64,000 nt of DNA, from contig NC_066322.1 of assembly GCF_022539315.1 (NCBI RefSeq), positions 19,478,765 through 19,542,764 of the forward strand. Reading direction: 5' to 3'. Position numbers and translations under genes: made by a program. Shown piece after piece: positions 43,076 to 56,700 of the stretch (position 1 is the stretch's first letter; each line of letters opens with the position of its first letter). Under the pieces are notes generated by a model. That model saw only the letters and a program-made list of their open reading frames with translations, was not told the origin of the DNA and ran no database searches. The DNA comes from Serinus canaria (lineage: Eukaryota; Chordata; Aves; Passeriformes; Fringillidae).

Positions 43076-43334
43076 ATTAATAGAAGGTAGGGCTTCCTGC
43101 ATTTAACATCAATAGTAATGAGAAATGCACGTGCCTCTAATGCTAATGAGAAGCACACATGTGTGTAATTCCCATTAATGATCATTAGATAGCCACAGGA
43201 GAACCCTCATTAATGCTAATGAGTGTTGCAGGTGAATGTAATTCCCACCAGTGTTAGCCCAGGATCTATGTGCAGGTATTGCCCATGAGTGTTAATGGAA
43301 GATCCACATGTGTGTGGCTGAAACTGCCATCAGT
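43076..43334. repeat. decayed 38-bp minisatellite rich in TAATG
   Basis: Seven degenerate units can be aligned: 43076-43113 (38), 43114-43141 (28), 43142-43179 (38), 43180-43214 (35), 43215-43252 (38), 43253-43290 (38) and 43291-43334 (44). A weak eighth unit may follow. Each starts near g(c/t)taatg and ends near cccat(t)aat or agt, and several hold acatgtgtgt in the middle. Four units keep exactly 38 bp despite heavy divergence, so the array is old. Confidence 0.65.
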
Positions 43335-44028
43335 GGGAATGGGGTGCATGCAGGAGCTGGCAAAATAATACTTTACCTGGATAACTGGAACCTGCCCTGG
43401 GTGTCTGGGTTCTAGCTCACCTTCAGGAAAGGCATTGCCTTCTGTCCATAATCCAGTTTGTGTTTCATGCTGTGTTCTAAGCACCATGCCAAATTAAGGC
43501 AAGATGCAGAGATTCATTTTCCAGGCAATGTGAAATCTCCATGTCACAGATCAGAGGACAGCAGTCTCAGTGGTTATGCTGGGGTCAGTGTGTGGAGTTG
43601 GTGAACATGTGCCTTGATTCAATGGGGTTTGATCAAAATTGTCTTAATGACAATAAATCTCACCCAAGGCTGTACTCTGATCACTTGTGCAGCTGTGATC
43701 TGCCTTGATCTTGGGTCCTGCCAGCCGTGCTTTCATTGGACCTGTGAAGTTTGTGGCAATTTATTTTACAAATTTTCTTTTGTAGTTGTTTCTAATCAAT
43801 TAGAGGCTGTGTGTGGAGAGGGGGCCTGACTTGTACCCTTCAGTGAAAAAAGTTAGTGGAGTTTACAAACTGAAACTGTCACATATGGGCTGCATTCTGC
43901 TGTTTCTGGGGGATCATTTGTGCAGATACTGAAATTTGCTACATATCTTTCCCATCAGCAGAAGCCCACAGAGAGACAGTGAGCAGACAAGACCCCAAAG
44001 TATTGAAGATCACAGTCAAAATATAATT

Positions 44029-44065
44029 CCCTGTAATGTTTTTTTTTGAAAAAACATTAACAGGG
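44029..44065. repeat. perfect-stem hairpin with tetraloop
   Basis: CCCTG-TAATG-TTTTTT (44029-44044) pairs with AAAAAA-CATTA-CAGGG (44049-44065) through 16 base pairs, with one bulged A at 44060 and a TTTG loop. It is not part of an obvious transposon; flanks show no further symmetry. Confidence 0.7.
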
Positions 44066-44709
44066 CACAGCACCCCATAACCTCAGAAAATCCCAGAGCT
44101 CCTAAAACAGCTCCTATTATGTGCTGGCTAGCAGCATGCAGAGCCACCTTTGCAGGGTATCACCCCTGCTTGGCACCATACCTGTGACTTTTTAAAGAAG
44201 CACCCAGAGAATGTGGGTTTGTCAGAACCACACCCGTGTGAAGTATCTTCTGTCAGTCAGCAGAAGCTCAGCATCCTCACAATTTTCAATGACTAAGGCC
44301 ACACCTGGATGACAATTAAGAAACAAATTAAAGCCTGTGGCTTATTTTTCCTGTTAATCACTTTTTCTAGATGCTGCATCACATTCTTCAAGCTACACCT
44401 GCTCTTAATTGCTTTATTGCTACCAGCCAGGAAACAAGGGCATTCCAAGTCAGAAGAGCAAATACAAAATGAGAAGAAAACAATCCCAAACCCAAAGAAA
44501 ATAACCACAAAGCGTGCTTCTGGAAGAGCATGCACTTCTGTCTGGGAATAAGGAATTAAATTTGGCACTGGGTTTCATGTTAACTAAAAACTAACAGAAG
44601 TCTATCACAAAACTGTGACTGAGGGCTCAGTTTTCTTTTCTGAGCATGTAACCTTTGTTTACATACTTGCAGCTCTGGGGCTCAGCACTGTAATCAAGTG
44701 CTCCTGCTT

Positions 44710-44748
44710 TTAATTAAGGGAGGAAAATTTGCATATGCAAACTCCCTT
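44710..44748. promoter_or_regulatory. octamer palindrome with homeodomain site (putative)
   Basis: TTTGCATATGCAAA at 44728-44741 is a perfect 14-bp palindrome made of two inverted POU octamer-like halves. Thirteen bases upstream lies TTAATTAA (44710-44717), a homeodomain-type palindrome. AAGGGAG (44716-44722) and CTCCCTT (44742-44748) flank it as inverted arms. POU factors can bind such sites as dimers; use here is inference. Confidence 0.3.
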
Positions 44749-47700
44749 CTTACTGGTGTTAATGCCTCAGCAATGCCAGCAGCTGTGAACGAACTAAAAC
44801 AATAAAAAGTAGAAATAAAAAATATCCAACCATTAATCAATTTTGTCTCACAAAAGTAAGGGAATAAATATTTCCAGTCCTAAACCAAACATGCATTAGC
44901 TGAGATTCTGGACCATGTTTTAACTATGGAGGTGTTTTCACAGGTAACACAGAGTCCTTGTCCTGTCAAAGGGTCTGAAGGAGGTAACTCAGGAGTGGGG
45001 TTTCCATGCTGTGGGAAAGCCAGGCACAGGTGAAAACACTTGTAGTCTTGAGAGACTGCTGTTTACAGAAGTGCTCCTTCCTCATGCAGCCTGGAGAGAT
45101 GCTTCTGGTTTGAGAAGTACAGCCTTGCACTTCAGGCTTTCCCAGGTCACTCCAGCCTGCTGCTTCACCTTCCTTTTTGGATCACCACAAACATACAGAG
45201 CTCCTCTGCAGGGAAACACTGACAAGAATCAGTGCAAGGTAAAGACAAGTGTGTGTCATTTAAAAGCACTAAATTTGTGGGCTTGAGATATTGTCAAGGA
45301 GATATTCACAGATGCACCAGAAAAAAAATGAGATTTTCAAGCAAGAAAGGGGTTACCAGAGAACTGGAGGAAATTTTGGTTTTTTTTTCATATTAGTTTA
45401 ACCATAAAATCCTCCAGTGAAATTTGGAGTGTACCAATAAATCCCACTGGCCTGCTGACATCCAGAAGGCAAATCTCCTCTTAGGGAGAGAGACAGAATC
45501 TTGGTAACATAATGCTACTTGGAACAATCTCCCTGTCCGTGCAGGAACCTGAGTGGTTAGAAAGGAGTCAGTCCTTAGCTCTTCCTGAAAGGGCACACCA
45601 AGAGCATGCCTGCATTAATGTTGGAATTGCAGCCTACTGCAAAGGGCTGCAGAGCATAACAGGCTCCAGAGGAGCCACTAAGGGACACTGAGTAAAATGT
45701 GCCCTTTCATAATTGCTTAAATGCATTTTGGCCTGATGGACCAAAATTACAGAGCAGGTCTATTGCATAAACACTGCAGTAAGTTTCAGAGGTGTTACAG
45801 CCTATTGAGTAAATAATAACAAGTTTTAAAATGGTCCAAGCATATATCTTCTCAATATGACTGAATTGCTTCAGAGAAAACCACTGTGTTGATTCCCAGG
45901 CATGTCCAGGAGTGATTTCTTTTCTTTTCCTTTTAGTTTCACCATTTAGCCTGGCTGTTATGCATGACACTTGCATAATGATGTCCCTGGGCACAAATTA
46001 TAAGAAACCTGTTATAAATTCACCCCATGCTAAAGTGGTTTAGCTGCTGTGGGTTTAAAGACCAACCTCAGTAAATATTTTAACATAATTTGGGAGTAGG
46101 GGGAATGAAAGATGATGCTGAGAGAGGGAAAGGTATTTCTAGCAAACTGGGAAGAGATGAAAGCTGTCTTTCTCTGCCTGCTGCCAACTTTGCCTTCTCC
46201 TTCATTCTTTGCCCTGTTGTTTGACTTGATTCTTCTTTCCTAAACTAATAATGAAAGTAAACCTTTTCATAGCATTCCATTTCATGACAGAGAGAAAAGG
46301 CTCTTGATCCAAGTCCATCATTAGTCTTGATCATAATTTTATTTCATCCAATGTCTTGAAAAGGATTATAGAGAACAAAACTAATTACAAGACTGATTAA
46401 TCTTCCCTGTGAAACAATAAATTAAGAGCACATAAAGAATTGACTCCCACAACAGTTAAAAAAGTTTCTTTTCTAATTGTCCTGGGCCAACCTATCCATA
46501 ACTAACACTCTCACAGCCTAGGAAGAGCTAAGTTGATAGAGCTGCATTTTGTTCTTACACCTCTAAACCAGAAGTTATTCCTCTAGATTATACAGCTGTA
46601 ATTGCAAGTAGGATATTTGAGTCTGGAATACTTTATGGGCTGTCCTAGGAGCTTTTCTGAGCATTTCCTTGAGGAGATACTCCTGAGTCTTTCTTGGTCC
46701 CACCACGAGCCTCTGCACTGAAGGAACTGAATAACTCTGTTCAGCCAGGAGGCAGATGAGAGCCCCAGTACCTGTGAGGTGTAGAGAGCACTGGAAGCAG
46801 GCTTTGCACATCCTCCCTTGCACTTAAATGTGAAATAGATGGAAAAGTAAAGAAGACATATTTAATAGTGTGCTAATCCTAAAACAAACTGCAAAGATGA
46901 ACAACAAGCAAGGTACTGTTCTGCTTACAGATGGTCAATAGAAAGTATGCAAAGAGTTACAGAAGTTTTAGGATAAGGAACCCAGAGTTTCAGAAAGGGA
47001 AATTAATACTCAGGCTATTTATGTGAGTGAAACAGAGGGATGAGCTTCTCTAGAAAGTCTCTTACCTCACTGGGTCCTGAACTCCACCAAACAGGCTGCT
47101 CATAGGAGAAGGAGAAGTGACTATTTTAAATCTCTGGCAGTATAAGTTAGATGAGACTAGTTGTGGGCATGGTTTCAGCAGCTGAGGTTTCAACAAATAT
47201 GTCCAATACAGAATACAAGGAATGACACCTTATTGACAACAGATTTGTGGTCCATGTTAGAAGTAAAGAATATAACATCATAGGGTTCTCAGTTTTTACT
47301 GTGTCTTTCAGTTAAGAATAAGGAGCAAATCTAAAGTTTTGCAGAGTCCAGAAATTGCTGACAGCATTAAAAGAGAACCATAATAACACTGAATTTTTAT
47401 GGAAACTCTAAAGCAGAATGCACTTTAAATTATTTTCAGTTTACAAAGTATCTTTCAAGCAGCTCTGATAAGACATGGCTTCCAGCAGTTGCCAGATTCA
47501 CTGCACAGAATATTCAATAGCATTTTCAATATGGGAAACAATATTTCATGTATCAAATAATAATTTTAAAAACAGTGCTTAAATAATTACCAAGACTATC
47601 TACCAGTTTCATGGTGACTTTACTAATTTTTATTGGAAAAGGCTTAACAGTATCTTCAGGGCTTCTCCATACAGGAGAAATAGTTAATTCTCTTTGGTTC

Positions 47701-50700
47701 TGTGGTAAAATAAAACAGCTCGAGGTGTTTATCAGCAAGGCTGTAAATCATGGCAGAGCATCTGTGGACTTTTCATTTTAATGCCCCATCATGAAGACCA
47801 CAATGATTTGCAGTGTTTACTGGCATGATTCTAACAAAGAAATCAAAGAATTTTTGTTTGGGGAATTTTTTGTACCTACAGAGAGGCTATATGATTTTTC
47901 AGGTAAGAGAAAATTAGTATTGTTATGGAAAAAATCGTGGACTCCTATTTTGTGTAGTACAGTTAAGTGAATGGCTTAAGGCTGAGAAAACAAAGCTGTG
48001 GCACTCCCACATATGCCAAGTCGATCAGATCCAGTGCCTCTCAACACTAAAAACAGAATTAGTTTTTCCACAGACTGTTTAATTTAGCAGAACTCCTGGT
48101 TTGTACTTCACAGAGTCACAGTCCCAGGCTACTTTCCCAAATTCCCAGTAAAAGGTGCCCTCTGGCCCAGGCACAAAGAGAAGGAGTGAAATGCCAGAGG
48201 TCTTGTGGAACACATCTCCTCAGCTCTCCAAAAGCTGTGCTGGAGGAAGGTGCTGCACACAGGGACTTGTTTGGGCTGGGCAGTGCCAGGGTCTGGGCTG
48301 TGGCTGTTCCTGGGCTGCTCAGCACTCACTCACCTGCTTTGAACTGCAGAAATGCCAGGCAAGAATTGATGCTGCCAGTGGTCTGCCAGAGCCTCCCCCA
48401 GCAGGGATTTGGTGAGGTGCTGGCAGACTGCTCCTGCCCCAGCCAGCACCACTGCACTCCTGTCTGAGCTACCCAAGGGACCAGGGAAATGTGCTACTTT
48501 ACCCTGATTTGGCAGCTTGTGCACTTAACAACCTGTTCAGGATTCCACCCCTATTTGTCACCTGGCTAAAGGGCACTTTATTTTGCAGAAACCAAGTCAG
48601 GCCTCTTAAGCAGAGCATGTGCCAATACTATTTTGATTAACTAGCAGTCAATACCTACACTGTCACCAGTTTCCATGGAGATAGACCCAATAAAGCAGCT
48701 AACCCTATTCAGTATGGCCCAATTCAGTATATAGGAATAATAGTCCACATTTATACAAGCCACTCATTCTCAAGCCCTTCAGAGATTATGGTGTTCTGGT
48801 ACCACTGTGGTGAGCATCATAGCTACCCCCACCCAGCTACACTGAACCACAGCAGTGTTTCTACCATGGGTGCAGGAAGAATGCTGTAATGTTAATAAAC
48901 CCATGACACCCTAAAAAAAATAAAATTTTGAGTTTCTCAATCTTCTTTTGGAAGACTTTTAGCTTTAGAACTAATCAGAATAAATCCATGTAATAAAATG
49001 CAAAGATCTTGATCAATTTAATTTGAGAAAACAGCCAGTGGAATTATACATAATTCCATAGATCCTGCAGATTAAATATTTTAAAATCTCTTATTTGGAC
49101 TGCTAAGCTCCCTTTGCCAGTGACTGAATGCAGAATTACTGTTGGATGAGTTTTCCTCCCTTTAGTACCTAATTTCAGTTTTATCTCCTCTTTCTACTGT
49201 AGAAAGTATTTCTGACTAACCATCCTCTTCTACAGCCCTTCATTTTTTGTTATAATCCTCCATTTTATAAAAGCAGAGAATATCTCATCTTCAGCCACAT
49301 TTTCTAAACGACAGAGGGAATGAAAATGAGGTATTGGATGCTTAGCTATTACTTTCTCTGCAAGAGCTGAGCAATACTTTATATACATGGCATATGCAGC
49401 ATCTTGTTTAGATGTTGTGGATGGAGTGATGCATTCACTCCTAAGAGAGAAGCAACAATATATCTGATTGAGAAAAGACACTGAGTTAACAACTCTGATT
49501 TAACAGGATTTGATGGCAAGGTACACAAGAATTTACTGCATAATGAATAGGATCAGACAAAACTGTCTGGAAGATCATGAGGTTCATAAAGGACCCTCTT
49601 GCATTCTAAACATCTCAGGGGAGAGTTCAGGTGCAGCTGAATGCAGAATTAGTCCCAGACTTGGTCAGTGGTTCATGTCCAAAGGATCATTACTCACCAT
49701 CCATCCTTCACCTCACTTTACTAAGATTTCAGAATTTCAGTGTGTCTATTTACTTACTCATTTACCAAGTATCTGATGTGACAAAGAGTTTCTCAGACTT
49801 GAACAGCAGAAGCCTTGAGAGGCAGCCCTACCCCAGGGGAGATTCTGGTGTGCAGCCCACTGCCAGGCAGCAGAGCTCAGGCTGTGGGTAGTTCAATATT
49901 CATAGAGCAGAAGCATAGAATCAGAATTGCAGACTGAGTGCAGAGGTTTATTTCTCCCAGATCTGGCTTGAATTGGACACTGGGCAGCACTGTGGATAGG
50001 TGGGTGTATTGTTCACATCAGCCCTTGGCTCCTGAGCTGTTTGCTGTCTCCCCTGAACCTGCTTTGGGCTGGCTGCAGCCATCACAGCCTGCACATCCAG
50101 TGTGAGTGCCACGGGTGGTTTCCACTCCAGCAGGGTCCTGGCAGTGCAGGTCAGGCTGGGTGGGGGAAGCACACTTTGCACAGGCTGGCTGCACCTGCAT
50201 GCCTCCCTCTCCCTGACACAGTGTCCCCCTCCAGGGTCACTCTGGACTGTACTGACACCCAGGCTGTTGCAGTGCCCGTGGTTAAACCTGCACAGCCACC
50301 TATTGAGAGCCACCCTTTCCATCTGCTCTGTTAAGCAAATATTACCTTCAGCAAACAGACAAACTACTTGTTTAGCAGGTTGTGTTTGTCTGCTGGATGT
50401 ATTTATTTCCCCAGAAGAAAGCTAAAGGTTTTTTTGCCAAGTCTTGCAGAGCTACCATTTTCCTTTAGAGGTCTCAGCTTTCAGTTCTTCAGACCTTCTG
50501 CTGCATTTTGTACATGCTATGAAAATACTATTTATAAAGTACAATATTTTAAAATGCTTTTATGAACAGAAGTTCAGTAAGATTATTTATCTTATTGTTG
50601 CTCTCCTATTCAGAAATGGATGAAGAAGTTTTGCTCAAACTTGCCAAAATAAAAATGTTACTTTTGGGAAGGAATAAGTTCAGAAAGCTGTTCCAGGCCA

Positions 50701-53700
50701 GGTTTAGCTCTGGCATATGGTTGCTATTTGTTGCAAGGGGATCTAATCCATTCCCAATGCACTGTTTTTGAATAGAGCCATTTGCTGGAATCGAAGCCGA
50801 AGCCCTGGAAAGTTTAGCATTGGAGATAAATGTTTTGGAAGGTTAATAGCCTGTGGAAATAGAGGAGCCCCATGTTATGTTTAGTACTCACTACAGCTGA
50901 AAGATGAAATAGAGACTCTCTTCACCCAGGCACTGAAATGCAGCCACCTGTGGGGAGTAATGTGCCAGCTCTTTAGTGCAACAGTGCAAAACCATTTAAG
51001 TGGGAAGTGGAGCGTTATGCTCAGTCCAAAGGGAGTGTTTGCCATTGCTATTACTGAGCAGCATGACATTTTTCTCTGGGTGGAAGGCACTGTTTGTGTA
51101 ATGCCTTGTTTGAGAAGAATTTGACTTTAGATACACAGGAAATGGGATCCTGCCATCAGTTAATCGATAACTCACTGCCATGGACCAATCCCCCTACTTA
51201 GCACTGGAAGAAACCAGCAGAGGCAAGACCAGGAACAAAGTGAATGTTATTTAATGTGAGTGCCCTCTCCAGTAGGGGTGCTTGTATTTATAATTGTTTT
51301 TTTCACTAAACTAAAAGAGGGATTGAAATGTTTGGTAAGGCAAATAGCTTTGAGAATTTTGCTATAGATTGATAACACTGTTTAATTAATAATAAATTTC
51401 CTTTCTTTTCCAGCAGAATTTGTCATCTCTCCTTAATTTAGGGAATTTCTCTTATAAATTTAAGCTTATATTGACCTGAATTTCAACCAAGCCAATTCTA
51501 TTAACTTTAAAAATCATCTTTATTCTTCCATATTAGAAAGGGGGACTTTGGAAGAAGTTTTGCAAGAGGTGAAACCACATAAAAGTAAACTGCAGGATTC
51601 TAGTTCTCTGAAATGATTTGTTCAAGGAAACCACACACTATTTGGGTTTAATGTATTAACTGTGGTGCTTTCTTCCACTCTGCTTTGCTTTCCTCAAACC
51701 CAAGGAATTGAATTTCCCCAAATTCAGCACACCACCCTGTATGCCCTTCTGTGCTCAACTGTCAGAAGAAAAAGCACAAACATGATTTAAAAATAGTTAT
51801 GATGAAAAATTATAAGAGTATGTGTGAAAAATTCCCTTTAAATGTTTAGATACACTTTCACCTGAAGGTGGCAATATTTAATAATGTTCTGAAGAAAGAA
51901 GCTTCCCATATAGATACCTTTAATTAAAGATTTTATGGTTTTAAGTGGATATCCTTTTCCCCATTATTTTTCACAAGGTATTGAGAGGGAAGTATGATGA
52001 GGTATCATATACTTGTTTCAAACAATCTTGAACATACATTATGCAAAATTATTTGCAATTAAAATTAAAGCAAACATATAATATATAAGCCATAATTTTA
52101 ATATTAAAAAATATAAACCTTATATAATGAGCCAACACTTCCCTGCCCTCAATTTAGAAGCAATTTTAGAAGAGATAGAGATATTTCTTTTCAATGTGCT
52201 CTTAACTCCAAACCTGAACTGGGGCTGATTCTTTCAGACCAGACCTTGTCTTTATGCTAAGTTATTTCACCTGCACTCAGTCCATGCTGTGCTTCAGAAT
52301 GTGATGCATCAGCCAGGCAAGGGGAGGCAGAGCTCTGGGTATTGTGCTGTGTGAGGCAGCACTGGGGTGCCCTGCAGACCAAGGGCAAAGGGCTGTGTGC
52401 CCTCAGCACGGGCTAACCATCAGCAAAGGAGCTTGGCCCAAAGCATTTTCTGTAGGACAGAAGAAATAAGGATTTAAAATATAACTCCTTCTTTAAAAAA
52501 TGCTTTACATATTTTTTAGTAAAAAATAAAACCCAAACCCTAAATCTACAGATACCTGTCTTTGGACTATTAAGAAGATGTAATTCTGTAAATTTCTAAA
52601 TCTTTCTGTCCTAATTCATCTTTCACTGTTTTCCACAGGGCTCAGTGATTTTTCCTTTGATTTCTATAAAATTCAGTGTTTTCTGCCATCCCATTGATTA
52701 CTGTCCTTGTGGCTACATGCAGTAAGATATTGTACATGGAACTGAAATGTTTTACACAGTCCTGGCTCGTAAGGCTTCATCTGCAATGCTCTGAGCATTC
52801 CCTGCTAGGAAATCATGTTAGATTTAAAGAGAAAAGAACACTTAACTAGGGCAGGCAGCAAACAAAAAACCCCTCAAAGTTCAGAAGACAGCAGCTATTG
52901 TATTAAGAGGAGTTAGGCAAGAAAGCCAACTGTTGAATTTGCCCTGTCTAGAGAAAAGATGAAATGATAGCAGGCTGTGAGTGCTTAAGAAGAATTAATA
53001 ACAAGAAGGTGGAGGGTGGTGTGGGAGGATGGTTGGCAGCATGGGGAAAGCAGGTAGAAGCATAGTAATAGCTCAGAATTACTGAAGGGGAAAATGCAGA
53101 TTAAATAGGACTAAAAGAGAGAGGAGGGAGGTAATCTGGCAGGGAGGATCACTGATTTCAAGGCAAATGTTCATCCCTGAGGATCACATCCAGCTCCATT
53201 GTTTGCAGGGGCTGGAGCTGGTGACCACAGAGGTTTTTTCAACTTTAATATTTATGGGTTAGATGACTCCTCTCCTTGGCACTAACTGGAGGAGGAGTGT
53301 TTAGTAGGAGAGCCCTGCTTCCTGAGGGATTGCCCTGGGCAAAGGAAGCTGGGAGCCTGGCTATGCACACCCTGCTGGTTCCTACTCCCTGGTAACAGCC
53401 TGCAGCTTTACCCAGCCTTTCCAACTTGAAACAGGAGGAGAAGCTCTTGCTAGCAATGACTCCTGCTGGCTCTGGAGACAGGCTGATATAAATAAAGCAT
53501 AAACAAGAACTGGAGAGCAGTTAGTTGGAGTACCTTTAGTTGGAGCACCATTATTTTGACTAGAAAAAGTGCCATTGATGAATTGATGGCTCTAAAACCA
53601 TCAACTAGTTCACATGATTTCTGACAGAAGGTTGATTTTGCCTTCGTGTCCATCCCTGAGCAAGAGAGAGCTGTAAATTATTATCCTTCCAAACCAGAAA

Positions 53701-56700
53701 GAAAGGTGATCCAGGAGGGAAGGTGAAGAAAATAAGGCTGCAGTAATTTCCTGCCTGTTCTCCCTGCCCAGCCACTTCCCAGCAGAAGGTGTAAACTGGC
53801 AAATTCCCTGATCTGTCCTGCCTCTGGGAAGAGATACACACCAGCTCCCTTGGGGTATGAAATGGGTTCCTACTGCATGAGACCATAGCCACAGGCTTGT
53901 TCTTAAAGATTAGCCAAATTTCTTATTGAGTTTCAAAAGTTTTTTTGGGGAATGTCTCAACTCCTTCTTTAATGCATCCACTCTGTGACATTCAATGCAC
54001 TTAGTCATTAAAGAAGGCTCACTACCTTTGGCATTTCTATTAAAACTGCATGTTCAGGAAAGGAACAGTGTCTGGGTGAATCACTGACAAGAAAGCACAG
54101 GTATTGCAGAGGGGGAAAAGGGTGATTATCTCCAGGCATATTCTGCTGGAAATTGAATACACTCAATAAAGAATTGACAAAGTTGTGATAAGAACCACAA
54201 TCACAAGGTAACAAGGCAGAATACCAAAATTAACACAGTCCTGAGCCTATACATTTAAACTTCATGGTAACAAAAAGAAATCATAACACAAATGGCAGAA
54301 AGACTTCCTGTATAGTCTGACACCAGATCATTCACTAAAGCAAACATGACACAATATCTTCATGAGCAACAATGTGTGCAGGTTAGTCATTTGCCCCAGC
54401 CGTAGCTAAAGAAGATTTTCAGCCTGCAGCTGTAGGGACAAATTAAGCACGCTCACAAACAGGATGGTCTCAGTATCAGAATCTCAGAACAGGAAAAGTG
54501 AAAGTTCATTGAAGTAAAAATAGAGGAATGAAAATAATGTATAGTAGATAAACAAAGATCTGTGCCATCCAGAAAGTCTTGCTACAAATAGAGAAGTTTT
54601 CATCAAGGTGTCCAAGCAAACAGTTTTGGCCCTTCTTGGACCTGGTGGGGTCTCAGTCTGCAGGCCTAGGTCTGAAGAACAAAGCTGCCAGGGCTGAGCC
54701 TCAGAGTCACAGCACTCCTGCCTGGCACAGGGAGGAGCAGAGGCAAAGGCACTGCTGGGCTCCCTGATCCCAGAGCTGGCCCTTGAACAGATCAGTCCCA
54801 GGCACAGGGGTTATCCCAACACCATCTCCAGCACCTCCTTGTTCTCCAGCACGTCTGGCTTTCCCTAAGGCTCCCAAGGCTGGTGCTCTGCTGCTCTGGG
54901 TGGGACCTGGGGGGGATGCCAGGGGTGCAGAGTGCTCCAGGCTCCCCTGATCCATGCCCTGGGGCAGTTTGCTCCTCAAAGGATGGGAAATGAAGCCCCA
55001 GGAGGCTTCAGGCTGCCACACAGCCCCTCCCGCTTTCCAGGACTGGCTTTGCAGGATTAACAGATCCAAACCCCAGGGCCTTGGCTAGAACACTTCATTG
55101 TGGCAGAGCACTGCTAAAGCTGTGACACATTTTGCAAAGAACAGCTTAATAATAAATTTTAATAGAGTCACATGCTCTGCTTATTTGTGCTTTAATTATA
55201 ATGCCTCTCCTCTCCCACTGCTGCGTTGTGCCCGTTGTATTTTCAATAAGGGTGCTTGATGAAGATGAATTAAAACCTGTAATACTTAATTTAGCACAGA
55301 ATAAAATATTTAGTGTGTTAGTTCATATTCTGATGTGCTAGGCAAAATTTTCTCACACTTAACATAATTAAGGGTCAGTCAAACAGCAAGAATCTGTCAG
55401 GTCCAACTCTGGCTATAATGATCTGTGGTTTTGTCAGGATCTCTTTCACTAAGGAGAATCTCAGTAAATCTTTTTTCTTGGTGAAATCACATTGAAATGT
55501 ACCTTTGGGACAATAGATTCATCTAGTTAATGAGACATATTTCCAATGCACATGCAGAATGGAGGTGGAAGGGTGCTGGGTATTTTTGTTTCATTTTTCT
55601 TTTCTAAAAAGCTTACACAGAAAAAATCCTTTTCCTTTTGGGTTCTCTCGCAGTTAGTTCAGGGCTGTGGAAATGGTTTTATCTTTTATTAACCAGCAGG
55701 TCATCTCTATTATCTCAGATGGAACACACTGTCCCATTTACTGCACTGCTTCTGAATACATTTCTGTGTTTCCAAATTTTTCCTTTACTGAAAGAACCCA
55801 CCACAGAAAAACAGAAAAAAAAAAAAAATCAGGTTGAAGGATCCTTTACTAAAAGGAAGAAGTACTATGGCAGAAGAAGCAGGCCATTCCTTAAGATTCA
55901 TTTGCTAAAGTTTAATGTATGCCTCAGCAGGGTGGTATGAGTCTAATTGGATTTGAAAATTGTGTGAGTCTCCTGTAATAAAAGCCATATTTGCCAGAGG
56001 AAAACATTATTCCTATTGGGTCTTAGATTTAAGGGACAGAAGAATGAAAGAATGAATAACAAGCATTCTACAAAATACCCCTCCACATGACTATGGAATG
56101 CTGTGCAACTTCAAATCACTGTTCCAAAAAACAGGATTTATATTAGGTTTATGTTGTCTCCTACCAACAGCCTCACATTGATAGAATACTCTGGGGGAAG
56201 CCTTAAGGAAGATTAGCAAAATAATCCTTTCATGCTGGGAGCTGCATTTCTTCAGTTAAATGGCCACTGCCAGCAATGAAAACGCAGGCAAAAGTGCCAG
56301 TAAAAGAAGATATCCACAGAAGACTGAATCTGAGTGTTTTCTGGAGTCAGCCTAAATTATCTGCTAATGGACAGCCATCACACATGTCCCTCTTTGAGTG
56401 CAAATGTATCATCTACATTATAACAGCACCTGTTAATGGAGTCTCACTGACACAGACAATACTCTATTGATGTAACCTGCTATTTAATTATTTTTTTAGC
56501 TTGACAAAAATGATATGAAGTTTAGCATTTAGATTTTTCATTTATTTCATGCTTAAAACATTTAGAAGCATGCAAAGGAATTGCACATGCACGAAGTCTT
56601 CAATGTGAGGGACATAAAGGTTTTCTCTTAAGAAAAGCTGAGCTTTTTCTTAACCCCATCTGCAATGACAGATCAAGGAGAATTCAGTTCTTAAAAAAGA

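Noticed and set aside
49900..49935. 'catagaatcagaat' as a minus-strand CR1 tail
   Set aside because: Only one partial octamer and no CR1 body on the expected side.
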